Part shown: piece by piece, positions 1 to 6,409 of the stretch | How the letters are laid out: every line of letters starts with the position of its first letter | Numbering within the stretch: the first letter of the stretch is position 1 | Assembly (NCBI GenBank): GCA_040002845.1 | Contig: JBDUDR010000142.1 | Coordinates: 1-7,484 of the forward strand | DNA from: JBDUDR01 sp040002845 | GTDB lineage: Bacteria > Actinomycetota > Actinomycetes > Propionibacteriales > Nocardioidaceae | Length of the DNA: 7,484 nt | Reading direction: 5' to 3' | Notes under the pieces: generated by a model | Seen by the model: only the letters and a program-made list of their open reading frames with translations | The model's database searches: none | What the model was told of the DNA's origin: nothing | Made by a program: the position numbers and the translations under genes

Positions 1-375
1 GGCCGCCTTGCAGCAGAGGAAGACGCTGGTGAGGTTGACCTCTTGAACCCGGCGCCATGCGTCCAGGCTCGTTTCCATGATCGAGTCGTCCTCGGGTGGG
101 GAGATGCCGGCGTTGTTGAACGCCACGTCGACGCTGCCGAACGACTGGTGGGCTGTCGCGAACAACCGATCGACGTCGGCCGACTCCGTCACGTCACACG
201 GCACGTACTGACCCGCGACCGAGTCGGCCACCTGTGGTCCGCGTGCTTCGTCGAGGTCGCCGATCACGACGTTTGCGCCTTCCTCGGCGAATCGGCGCAC
301 GGTTGCAAGGCCGATTCCGCTGCAGCCGCCGGTGACGACGGTCGTACGCCCTTCGAGGCGACGCGAAGATGCCAC
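1..375 (-). CDS. Short-chain dehydrogenase/reductase, C-terminus beyond the left edge
   Basis: This is an NAD(P)-dependent oxidoreductase of the classical SDR family, the last visible gene of the minus-strand operon. The 125 visible residues form the first half of the Rossmann fold: the nucleotide-binding motif TGGCSGIG at residues 15-22, an acidic residue ending beta-2 (VIGD, D40) that usually favours NAD(H) over NADP(H), the NNAG motif at 87-90, and the conserved VNL at about 112-114. The catalytic Ser-Tyr-Lys lie off the window, so activity cannot be confirmed. The start is a GTG 5 nt after the aldehyde dehydrogenase stop, with GGAGGT at 385-390 as ribosome binding site. The frame stays open upstream of this GTG but offers no better start. 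Many such proteins are labelled 3-oxoacyl-ACP reductase, but its place beside a gamma-glutamyl ligase and an aldehyde dehydrogenase suggests oxidation of an alcohol intermediate (inference). From recall, M. tuberculosis has a similar gene, Rv2857c, next to aldC. Confidence 0.9.
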   Translation of the reverse strand, partial: MASSRRLEGRTTVVTGGCSGIGLATVRRFAEEGANVVIGDLDEARGPQVADSVAGQYVPCDVTESADVDRLFATAHQSFGSVDVAFNNAGISPPEDDSIMETSLDAWRRVQEVNLTSVFLCCKAA

Positions 376-380
376 GTCTG

Positions 381-1754
381 CTACACCTCCGTCGCAATGA
401 AGACGTTCTTGACCTCGGTGAAGGCCTCTGGCGCAGACGGGCCGAGCTCGCGCCCGAGGCCGGACTGTTTGAACCCTCCGAAGGGCGTCCAGTAACGCAC
501 CGACGAGTGCGAGTTCACGCTCAGGTTGCCCGCCTCAACCGCGCGGGAGACCCGCAGAGCCCGTCCGACATCGCGTGTCCAGATGGAGCCCGACAAGCCG
601 TAGGGGGTGTCGTTGGCTGCCGAGATCGCGTCGGCCTCATCGGCGAACGGCAGCACGGCAACAACAGGACCGAAGACCTCCTCGGTCCAGACCCGGTCTG
701 AGCGACGCTTGGGCAACACAACCGTGGGTGGGTACCAGAAGCCGGGCTCGCCCGGAGTGTCGGCCCGGAACGCCACGTCGACGCCGTCTCCTTCCACAAA
801 TCCGCTCACATGTTGCCGGTGTTCACCACTGATCAGCGGCCCCATCTCCGAGTCGGGGCTGCTCGGGTCCTTGACCGTGACTCCCAGCACGGCAGGCTCG
901 AGCAGCCCGAGAAAGTCGTCGTAGACGCTCTGCTCGACGAGGATTCGGCTCCGTGCACAGCAGTCCTGACCGGCGTTGTCGAAGACGCCGTAAGGCGCCG
1001 TTGCGGCTGCCGTCTCGAGATCCGCGTCGGCGAAGATGATGTTGGCGTTCTTGCCGCCGAGCTCGAGCGTGACCGGCTTCACCTGAGCGGCGCACCCGGC
1101 CATGATCTGTTTCCCCACTTCTGTCGAGCCGGTGAAGCACACCTTGCGTACGTCGTGGTTGTCGACGAACCGGGCACCGACCACCGAGCCGGGGCCGGGG
1201 ATCACCGTGAAGACACCGGGGGGAATGCCTGCCTCCAGCGCCAGTTCGCCGAGGCGGATCGCGGTCAGCGGCGTGAGCTCTGCGGGCTTGAGGACGACGG
1301 TGTTGCCGGCGGCCAGCGCGGGAGCGAATCCCCAACCGGCAATGGGCATCGGGAAGTTCCAGGGCACGATCACACCCACGACGCCCAACGGCTCGTGAAA
1401 CGTCATGTCGACCCCGCCCGCGACCGGGATCTGCTGTCCGAGCAGGCGCTCGGGAGCTGCCGAGTAGTAGTTCAGGACATCTCGTACGTTGCCGGCTTCC
1501 CAGCGGGCGCCGGTCACCGGGTGGCCGGAGTTGCGCACCTCGAGATCGGCCAGCTCGTCGAGAGCGCCGTCGACGGAGGCCGCAAAGCGCCGTAACAGCC
1601 TCGCGCGGTCACCCGGAGCCACCTTGCGCCAGGTGTCGAAAGCCGACGCCGCGACCGCGATCGCTGCATCGGTCTCGGCAGCCGAGGTCGCGGTGACGCT
1701 CGCCACCTGTTCCTCGGTAGCGGGATTGATGACGTCGTGGAGCGCGCCGGTCAA
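381..1754 (-). CDS. NAD(P)+-dependent aldehyde dehydrogenase (AldC/PuuC-like)
   Basis: This cytosolic enzyme of the ALDH superfamily oxidises an aldehyde to its acid. At 457 residues it is slightly shorter than the usual 480-500, but every landmark is present: PWNFP at 131-135 (oxyanion Asn133), cofactor Lys156 in VVLKPAE, the Rossmann FTGSTEVG at 207-214, general base Glu231 in ELGGK, the catalytic-loop motif GQDCCA at 262-267 with Cys265 as nucleophile, Glu359 in EEVFGP, and the C-terminal FGGFKQSGLGRE. The start is TTG; the next in-frame GTG, at residue 17, would remove the family's N-terminal NPATEE segment. A weak Shine-Dalgarno AGAGG lies 9 nt upstream. The preceding glnA-like gene ends 3 nt before and in the same frame. 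In context the likely substrate is a gamma-glutamylated aminoaldehyde (inference); sequence alone does not separate this from betaine-aldehyde or other ALDH specificities. From recall, Rv2858c (aldC) occupies a comparable place in M. tuberculosis. Confidence 0.93.
   Translation of the reverse strand: MTGALHDVINPATEEQVASVTATSAAETDAAIAVAASAFDTWRKVAPGDRARLLRRFAASVDGALDELADLEVRNSGHPVTGARWEAGNVRDVLNYYSAAPERLLGQQIPVAGGVDMTFHEPLGVVGVIVPWNFPMPIAGWGFAPALAAGNTVVLKPAELTPLTAIRLGELALEAGIPPGVFTVIPGPGSVVGARFVDNHDVRKVCFTGSTEVGKQIMAGCAAQVKPVTLELGGKNANIIFADADLETAAATAPYGVFDNAGQDCCARSRILVEQSVYDDFLGLLEPAVLGVTVKDPSSPDSEMGPLISGEHRQHVSGFVEGDGVDVAFRADTPGEPGFWYPPTVVLPKRRSDRVWTEEVFGPVVAVLPFADEADAISAANDTPYGLSGSIWTRDVGRALRVSRAVEAGNLSVNSHSSVRYWTPFGGFKQSGLGRELGPSAPEAFTEVKNVFIATEV
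385..390 (-). promoter_or_regulatory. Ribosome binding site of the SDR gene
   Basis: GGAGGT on the minus strand lies inside the last codons of the aldehyde dehydrogenase gene, 9 nt before the GTG at 375. It decides the start of the dehydrogenase gene and supports coupled translation. Confidence 0.6.
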
Positions 1755-1757
1755 CGA

Positions 1758-3119
1758 CTACAGCCTCTCAAAGCCACGGACGCGCTCCCAGTCCGTCACC
1801 GCCGCGTTGAACGCAGCCAGCTCGATGTCGGCCGCATGGACGTAGTGCTCGACCACGTCGGCACCGAACGCGGCCTCGGCGATCGCCGAGCTGGCGAACA
1901 GATCGCGGGCCTCCATCAGCGTGCTGGGGACGTGCTGTTTGTCCGACGTATAGGCGTTGCCCTCGAAGGCCGGCTCCAGGGGGAGCTCGTTGGTGATGCC
2001 GTGCAAACCGCCGGCGAGCATGCCGGACAGTGCGAGGTACGGGTTCACATCGCCGCCCGGCAGCCGGTTCTCGACTCGCAGTCCCGGACCGTGCCCGACG
2101 ACCCGGAGCGCGCAGGTGCGGTTGTCGTACCCCCAGGCGACGGCGGTCGGGGCGAATGAGCCCGGTTGGAAGCGTTTGTAGGAGTTGACGTTGGGGGCGT
2201 AGAGCAGGGTGAACTCGGCGAGGGTGGCCTGGATGCCCGCCACGAAATGCCGGAACAGCGCGGTCTCACCGCCGTCGTCGAACACGATGGCGCCGTCTGG
2301 ACCCCGCAGACTCATGTGGATGTGGCACGAGTTGCCCTCACGCTCGTCGAACTTGGCGATGAACGTGAGCGAGTGCCCGTGCTGCGCTGCGATCTCCTTC
2401 GCGCCGTGCTTGTACACGCTGTGCTGGTCCGCCGTGGTGATCACGTCGTCGTACCGGAAGGCGATCTCGTGCTGACCGAGGTTGCATTCGCCCTTGGCGG
2501 ACTCGACGATCAGGCCGGCGCCGTACATGCCGTTGCGGATGTCGCGCAGGAGTGGTTCGACCCGTGAGGTGCCGAGCAGGGAATAGTCGACGTTGTACTG
2601 GTTCGCGGGGGTGATCCCGCGATACTGCGCAGACCACGCCTGCTCGTAGGACTCCTCGAAGACCATGAACTCCAACTCGGTCCCGGCGTACGCAACCAGA
2701 TCTCGCTCGGCTGCCAGGTCTGCCTGCCGTTTGAGGATCTGGCGCGGGGATTGAGCGACCGGTGTGTGTGCCGCGTCCAGCCAGGCCAGGTCGCATTGGA
2801 CCATGACGGTTCCGGGGAGCCAGGGGATCGGGCGCAGGGTCGAGAGGTCGAGCGCGAACTCCATGTCGCCGTAGCCGCGTTCCCACGAGCTGATCGCGTA
2901 TCCCGAGACGGTGTTCATGTCGACGTCGACGGCCAGCAGGTAGTTGCATCCCTCGGTGCCGTGCGAGAGCACGTCCGACAGGAAAAACCCGGAATGCATC
3001 CGCTTGCCCTGGAGTCGGCCCTGCATATCCGTCGCCGCGACGACGACGGTGTCGATCTCGCCTCGTTCGATCTGCGTGCGCAGGTCTTCGACGGTCAGCG
3101 GGGCTGGCTTGCCGGTCAC
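1758..3119 (-). CDS. Glutamine synthetase-like gamma-glutamyl-amine ligase (GlnA4/GlnA3/PuuA type)
   Basis: This ATP-dependent ligase of the glutamine synthetase fold, 453 residues, probably joins glutamate to the amino group of an organic amine. Glutamine synthetase motifs are visible: the metal-binding ELEF at 148-151, GQHEI at 215-219, HIH at 266-268, NSYKRF at 312-317, NRT at 333-335 and an arginine at 339, and the terminal ENRLPGGDVNPYLA at 350-363. Three differences argue against ordinary ammonia assimilation: the N-terminal DGSS ammonium-site motif is replaced by AISSWERGYGDME (75-87), the flap motif PGYEAP has become PGSFAP (319-324) and so loses the catalytic Glu, and there is no NLYDLP adenylylation site. 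The start is GTG at 3119, overlapping the regulator stop as GTGA, with GGAGG 6 nt upstream; a longer reading frame reaches 3197 but only into the regulator gene. The relatives I recall are M. tuberculosis GlnA4 (Rv2860c), Streptomyces GlnA3 (polyamines) and GlnA4 (ethanolamine). The exact substrate is not readable from sequence. Confidence 0.92.
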   Translation of the reverse strand: MTGKPAPLTVEDLRTQIERGEIDTVVVAATDMQGRLQGKRMHSGFFLSDVLSHGTEGCNYLLAVDVDMNTVSGYAISSWERGYGDMEFALDLSTLRPIPWLPGTVMVQCDLAWLDAAHTPVAQSPRQILKRQADLAAERDLVAYAGTELEFMVFEESYEQAWSAQYRGITPANQYNVDYSLLGTSRVEPLLRDIRNGMYGAGLIVESAKGECNLGQHEIAFRYDDVITTADQHSVYKHGAKEIAAQHGHSLTFIAKFDEREGNSCHIHMSLRGPDGAIVFDDGGETALFRHFVAGIQATLAEFTLLYAPNVNSYKRFQPGSFAPTAVAWGYDNRTCALRVVGHGPGLRVENRLPGGDVNPYLALSGMLAGGLHGITNELPLEPAFEGNAYTSDKQHVPSTLMEARDLFASSAIAEAAFGADVVEHYVHAADIELAAFNAAVTDWERVRGFERL

Positions 3120-3931
3120 TGTGATCCTCCGTGCGGTGGGACTGTTGTGGAGTCCATGGCGAGCAACCCTCGAAGCAGGGCCGCCGTGCCATCGCAATGT
3201 TGCTCCATCACCGCCCGCGCCCGCTCCGCCTTCCCGGCCAGGATCGCTTGCACCAGGTCATGATGGTCGGTGTTGGAATGGGCGATGTTGACCTTGAGCA
3301 CCGGGATCGCGGTCAGCATCTCATGGAGGTCCCGCTGGACGGCCGTGATCACGTCGATGAGCTGCGGTGAGCCGGTGAGCGCGGCGACCGCGAGGTGCAG
3401 GCGGCTGTCCGCCTGCCGGTACGACGCAGGGTCGGATGCGTTGGCGACCGCCGCGAGCGCGGTACGAAGCCAGGCGCGCTCCTCACTCGTCAGGTCCCGG
3501 CCTGCTGCGGTCATCGCCGCTCCCGGCTCGACGACCCGGCGCAACACCAGGGTGTCGCGATAGTGGTCGCAGCGGCTCTCGACTCGCCTCCGTGCCCGCT
3601 CTCTGGCCACCTTGTCGCGGCTGGCGCCTTGGGCTGCTGGTTCGTGGGTCACGATCGTGCCGCCGCCGCGCCCCGGCCGGGTCTCGAGCAGTCCAGCTTC
3701 GCGGAGCGCGGCAATGGCCTCGCGCAGCGTCGCCCGGCTGACCCCCAGGGACCCAGCAAGCTCTCGCTCTGGCGGCAGCCGCTCTCCGTCGGAGAGAACC
3801 CCCAGCCGGACGGCGGTCGCGAGCTGCTCGACGGTGGCCTCGAACGCGTTCGTACCCCGAACAGGCCGGAGGACGACACCCGATAATCCCTGCGTCAGGC
3901 GGGAGATCGCAGCGCTGCGCCGGGCCGTCAT
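3116..3931 (-). CDS. GntR-family transcriptional regulator, FadR subfamily (FCD domain)
   Basis: This DNA-binding regulator of 271 residues is probably the local ligand-responsive switch of the operon. The winged helix-turn-helix spans about residues 27-95, with the signatures GERLPPERELAGSLGVSR (49-66), ATLREAIAALREAGLLE and the wing RPGRGGGTIV. The C-terminal all-helical FCD domain spans about 125-255. It shows the usual metal-binding pattern: Asp175 and His179 (ADSRLHLA), His223 in TDHHDL and His245 in MEQHCD. The ATG start is 6 nt after the permease stop with no recognisable Shine-Dalgarno, so translation probably depends on the upstream gene; about 26 residues precede the DNA-binding domain. 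It is the second gene of the operon, which suggests it reports on and controls its own transcription, most simply as a repressor released by the amine or a breakdown product (inference). The effector is unknown. Confidence 0.92.
   Translation of the reverse strand: MTARRSAAISRLTQGLSGVVLRPVRGTNAFEATVEQLATAVRLGVLSDGERLPPERELAGSLGVSRATLREAIAALREAGLLETRPGRGGGTIVTHEPAAQGASRDKVARERARRRVESRCDHYRDTLVLRRVVEPGAAMTAAGRDLTSEERAWLRTALAAVANASDPASYRQADSRLHLAVAALTGSPQLIDVITAVQRDLHEMLTAIPVLKVNIAHSNTDHHDLVQAILAGKAERARAVMEQHCDGTAALLRGLLAMDSTTVPPHGGSQ
3126..3130 (-). promoter_or_regulatory. Ribosome binding site and GTGA overlap fixing the ligase start
   Basis: GGAGG on the minus strand, within the end of the regulator gene, lies 6 nt before GTG 3117-3119. 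That GTG overlaps the regulator's TGA stop (3116-3118), a typical arrangement for translational coupling. Confidence 0.7.
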
Positions 3932-3937
3932 CTGTGG

Positions 3938-5473
3938 CTATTCGGCAAGGATGCGAGATGGGTCCTTGGTGTCATGCCCGGGCGGCACGTGGCGCATGAA
4001 GTTCTGCCTGCCGCCAACGATCCAACTGGCCGTTGAGAACACCAGAACCGCAACGACGGCGATGGGCGCGTAGTTGAACGTGTTGATGTCGATCGGCGAG
4101 GCGGGCGGCAGCATGAACAGGATGACGATGAAGGCAACCCACACGATGGCGATCCATCCGATGGGGGCGCTCCACCTGCCCAAGTTCCACGGACCGACCT
4201 TGAAGTCGTCGCCGATGAGCCTGCGCAGCAGCACAGGCGTCGCGTAGGCGATGTAGAGACCGATCACCGCGATGCTCGTGACCGCGAGGTATGCGGTGAT
4301 GCTCCACAGCGAGGGCAAGACCAGCAGGGAGGACAGCACGACACACAGCCAGATGGAGTTGGTGGGAGTACCCGTGTTGGGATTGACCCTCGCCCACAGG
4401 GTCGATCCTGGCAGCGCGCCGTCGCGGCTGAATGCGTACGACATGCGCGAGTTCGCGGTCACCGACGCCATGCCGCAGAAGAACTGGGCGACGCAGCAGA
4501 TGAGCAGCAGGAACTCGCCGGTGTGCCGACCAGCTGAGTCGATGAAGATCTGTGCCGGCGGCAGGCCGGTGGCGCTGTTCAGCGCACCGTTGTAGCTTTG
4601 GATCGCGGCCGTGACCGCCACCAGCAGCACCCAGCCGGCCAAGATCGACACCCACACGCTGCGCACAATTCCCTTGGGGGCTTCGGTCGCGGCGGACCGG
4701 GTCTCCTCGGCGATGTGGGCGGACGCGTCGTACCCGGTGTAGGTGTACTGCGCCATCAGCAGGCCGATGAGGAACACATAAATGGAAGCGCCGGCGAAAT
4801 TCCACCCGGTGCGGTTCTCGAAGTGGAAGAACGTGAAGGATAGGGACTGGTGGTGGTCCGGGACGATGAACAGAACCGCAACGATGACGGCCACTCCAAC
4901 CAGATGCCACCAGGCGCTGATGTTCGACAGCAGCCTGACCAGGTCGACTCCGAACGTGTTCAGCGCCCCATGCAAGCCGATGATCAGCAGGAACATCAAG
5001 AACGTCTTGCCGGCTGTCACGTCGACGCCGGCCACCAGGTTGAGGAAGGCCATCCACGTAATTGCCGCGCCGAAGTCGATGGCGGCGGTCACCGCCACCT
5101 CGCCGAGGAAGTTGAACCAGCCGACGTACCAGGCCCACACCCGCTTGTTTCGCTTGGCCAGTCGGCCGGCCCAGTAGTACAGCCCGCCCGCGGTCGGGTA
5201 GACCGAGCAGACTTCGCCCATCGCGAGCGCGACACACAGCACGAACAGACCCACCAGTGGCCAGCCGATGGAGATGGCAACGGGGCCGCCTGCATTCATC
5301 GCGATCAGGTAGGACGTGATGCAGCCGGCCAGGATGGAGATGATCGAGAAGGACACTGCGAAGTTCGAGAAGCCGCTCATGCGGCGGTGCAGCTCCTGCT
5401 TGTATCCGAGTTCAGCGAGCAACCTGGAGTCGTCGTCGCTGACGGGTGCGGGTGGGGTGGGGGTGGTCGCCAT
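3938..5473 (-). CDS. APC-superfamily amino acid/amine permease (GABA/choline permease-like)
   Basis: This cytoplasmic-membrane secondary transporter has 511 residues, the normal size for a 12-TM APC family member. A soluble N-terminus of about 33 residues precedes the TM1 motif SGFSNFAVSFSIISILAG (33-50), typical of the amino acid/choline transporter branch (yeast Uga4/Hnm1 type, from family knowledge). Other landmarks are the PTAGGLYYWAG loop (93-103), the TM6 segment GYDASAHIAEET (247-258), the loop FSRDGALPGS (348-357) and hydrophobic helices up to about residue 487. The start is ATG 5471-5473 with AAGGAG 5 nt upstream; the frame stays open to 5746, but that would read through the promoter region and into recO. 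It is the first gene of the operon and ends 6 nt before the regulator. Its likely job is to import the amine used by the ligase; GABA, putrescine, ethanolamine, choline-like amines or an amino acid are all possible. Confidence 0.92.
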   Translation of the reverse strand: MATTPTPPAPVSDDDSRLLAELGYKQELHRRMSGFSNFAVSFSIISILAGCITSYLIAMNAGGPVAISIGWPLVGLFVLCVALAMGEVCSVYPTAGGLYYWAGRLAKRNKRVWAWYVGWFNFLGEVAVTAAIDFGAAITWMAFLNLVAGVDVTAGKTFLMFLLIIGLHGALNTFGVDLVRLLSNISAWWHLVGVAVIVAVLFIVPDHHQSLSFTFFHFENRTGWNFAGASIYVFLIGLLMAQYTYTGYDASAHIAEETRSAATEAPKGIVRSVWVSILAGWVLLVAVTAAIQSYNGALNSATGLPPAQIFIDSAGRHTGEFLLLICCVAQFFCGMASVTANSRMSYAFSRDGALPGSTLWARVNPNTGTPTNSIWLCVVLSSLLVLPSLWSITAYLAVTSIAVIGLYIAYATPVLLRRLIGDDFKVGPWNLGRWSAPIGWIAIVWVAFIVILFMLPPASPIDINTFNYAPIAVVAVLVFSTASWIVGGRQNFMRHVPPGHDTKDPSRILAE

Positions 5474-5478
5474 CGAGG

Positions 5479-5484
5479 CTCCTT
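5479..5484 (-). promoter_or_regulatory. Ribosome binding site of the permease gene
   Basis: AAGGAG on the minus strand, 5 nt before ATG 5471-5473. It is the strongest site in the vicinity and sets the permease start well inside the longer open frame. Confidence 0.75.
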
Positions 5485-5519
5485 GTGCTGAGCGGATGCG
5501 GGTGCCCGGCCGCCTGGTG

Positions 5520-5539
5520 CTGGTTGCGGCCCCGACCAG
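5520..5539. promoter_or_regulatory. Candidate operator: CTGGT-N10-ACCAG inverted repeat
   Basis: CTGGT (5520-5524) and ACCAG (5535-5539) form an inverted repeat with a 10-nt spacer that is itself partly symmetric. It lies just downstream of the predicted transcription start of the minus-strand operon, a good place for a repressor. The half-sites resemble those of E. coli FadR operators, where the spacing is much shorter (recall). Short repeats like this also arise by chance in GC-rich DNA. Confidence 0.25.
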
Positions 5540-5547
5540 GTAGTCAC

Positions 5548-5560
5548 GATGGTGGCCATC
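5548..5560. promoter_or_regulatory. Candidate operator: GATGG-TGG-CCATC inverted repeat over the -10 region
   Basis: Five-base arms with a 3-nt spacer overlap the proposed -10 box of the permease operon. FCD-type GntR regulators bind short palindromes of about this size, so it is a second candidate site for the regulator at 3116-3931. Only position and symmetry support it. Confidence 0.25.
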
Positions 5561-5577
5561 CCCGGCCTGGTTGTCAA
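5549..5577 (-). promoter_or_regulatory. Putative promoter of the permease-to-SDR operon
   Basis: The minus strand carries a perfect -35 TTGACA (5577-5572), a 17-nt spacer and CACCAT (5554-5549). The second hexamer keeps the key second-position A and final T of the -10 consensus but matches only three of six bases. Transcription would begin near 5542 and give a leader of about 70 nt before the permease ATG. Confidence 0.4.
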
Positions 5578-5644
5578 GGGTCTGACTCCATACCAAACTG
5601 GGCGGGAACGCGGTGTCTGGGCCGGTGGGCGACCGTTCAGCGGC

Positions 5645-5650
5645 GACAAT
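5645..5650 (+). promoter_or_regulatory. Putative -10 element for leaderless recO transcription
   Basis: GACAAT, four of six matches to TATAAT, ends 6 nt before the recO GTG at 5657. No clear -35 is visible and there is no properly spaced Shine-Dalgarno, which fits a leaderless mRNA as is common in actinobacteria. Confidence 0.4.
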
Positions 5651-5656
5651 GGGGAC

Positions 5657-6385
5657 GTGGGTCTGTACCGCGACGAGGGCATCGTCTTGCGCACCCAGAA
5701 GCTGGGTGAGGCGGATCGCATCGTCACGCTGCTGACCAGGCAGCACGGCCGAGTGCGGGCAGTAGCGAAGGGCGTGCGCCGAACGACCTCCCGGTTCGGC
5801 GGCCGGCTGGAGCCGTTCATGCAGGTCGATGCGCAGTTCGCCGAGGGGCGCTCACTCGATGTGGTCACTCAGGTGGAGACTCTGGAGCCATTTGCGCAGC
5901 ACATCGGCGGCGACTATCTGCGCTACACCGCCGGCACCGCGATGTTGGAGACTGCCGAGCGGCTGGCCGCGGAGGAGAAGGAGCCTGCGCTTCAGCAGTA
6001 CCTGCTGCTCGTCGGTGGCTTGCGCACCCTCGCCGGCGGAGGTCGCGACCCAGGCATGGTGCTCGACTCGTTCCTGCTGAGATCGCTGGCCATCGCGGGG
6101 TACGCGCCGTCGTTCACCGACTGCGCACGTTGCGGGGCGGTGGGTCCGCACCGCAACTTCAGCCCGGCCGCCGGTGGCGTCCTCTGCGGCCGGTGCCGCC
6201 TGCCCGGCACTGCCACTCCGGCGGTCGAGACTCTCGCGTTGCTTTCGGCACTGCTCACCGGCGACTGGCAGGTTGCCGAAGCCAGTCGGCTGCGCAACCG
6301 CAAAGAGGCCAGCGGGTTGGTGGCCGCGTACCTTTCATGGCACGTCGAGTACGGCCTGCGCTCGCTGTCACACGTCGATCGCTGA
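5657..6385 (+). CDS. recO: DNA repair/recombination protein RecO
   Basis: RecO is the recombination mediator of the RecF pathway: it anneals complementary single strands and, with RecR, helps load RecA onto SSB-coated DNA. The protein has 242 residues, the usual size. The N-terminal OB fold opens with LYRDEGIVLRTQKLGEADRI (residues 3-22), a very conserved actinobacterial start; GRVRAVAKGVRR and RFGGRLEPF follow. The helical C-terminal domain contains a Cys4 zinc motif, C156-x2-C159 and C177-x2-C180. The GTG at 5657 was chosen because it begins exactly at the family's N-terminus. An in-frame ATG at 5549 would add 36 unrelated residues across the promoter region. The ATG at 5649 is out of frame. 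uppS follows 24 nt downstream, so the two genes are probably cotranscribed. The product call is secure; the leaderless start is an inference. Confidence 0.96.
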   Translation: MGLYRDEGIVLRTQKLGEADRIVTLLTRQHGRVRAVAKGVRRTTSRFGGRLEPFMQVDAQFAEGRSLDVVTQVETLEPFAQHIGGDYLRYTAGTAMLETAERLAAEEKEPALQQYLLLVGGLRTLAGGGRDPGMVLDSFLLRSLAIAGYAPSFTDCARCGAVGPHRNFSPAAGGVLCGRCRLPGTATPAVETLALLSALLTGDWQVAEASRLRNRKEASGLVAAYLSWHVEYGLRSLSHVDR

Positions 6386-6396
6386 ACCCCAAGAGC

Positions 6397-6402
6397 AAGG
6401 AG
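6397..6402 (+). promoter_or_regulatory. Ribosome binding site of uppS
   Basis: AAGGAG in the 24-nt gap after recO, 7 nt before the GTG at 6410. It supports the long N-terminus of the UppS protein and translation from a shared recO-uppS transcript. Confidence 0.7.
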
Positions 6403-6409
6403 TCGCCCG

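Noticed and set aside
810..1595. Plus-strand open frame of 261 codons opposite the ALDH gene
   Set aside because: The minus-strand frame has all ALDH catalytic motifs; the opposite frame has none and only reflects the stop-poor composition of high-GC DNA.
2338..3192. Alternative 284-codon minus-strand frame inside the ligase gene
   Set aside because: Arg- and Pro-rich off-frame translation; the overlapping frame carries clear glutamine synthetase motifs.
3120..3197. Longer ligase start at 3197
   Set aside because: It would overlap the regulator by about 80 nt, while the GTG at 3119 has a GGAGG at good spacing and gives a length normal for GlnA4-type proteins.
3972..5237. Long alternative minus-strand open frame (421 codons) inside the permease gene
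   Set aside because: Its product is rich in Arg, His and Pro with no recognisable domain, typical of an off-frame reading of a GC-rich gene.
5549..5656. Longer RecO starting at ATG 5549
   Set aside because: Family members begin at the LYRDEGIVLRT segment; the 36 additional residues are not RecO-like and lie in the divergent promoter region.
5474..5746. N-terminal extension of the permease frame to 602 residues
   Set aside because: The extra residues show no transporter character, the extension covers the promoter region and overlaps the recO start, and a strong AAGGAG precedes the ATG at 5473.
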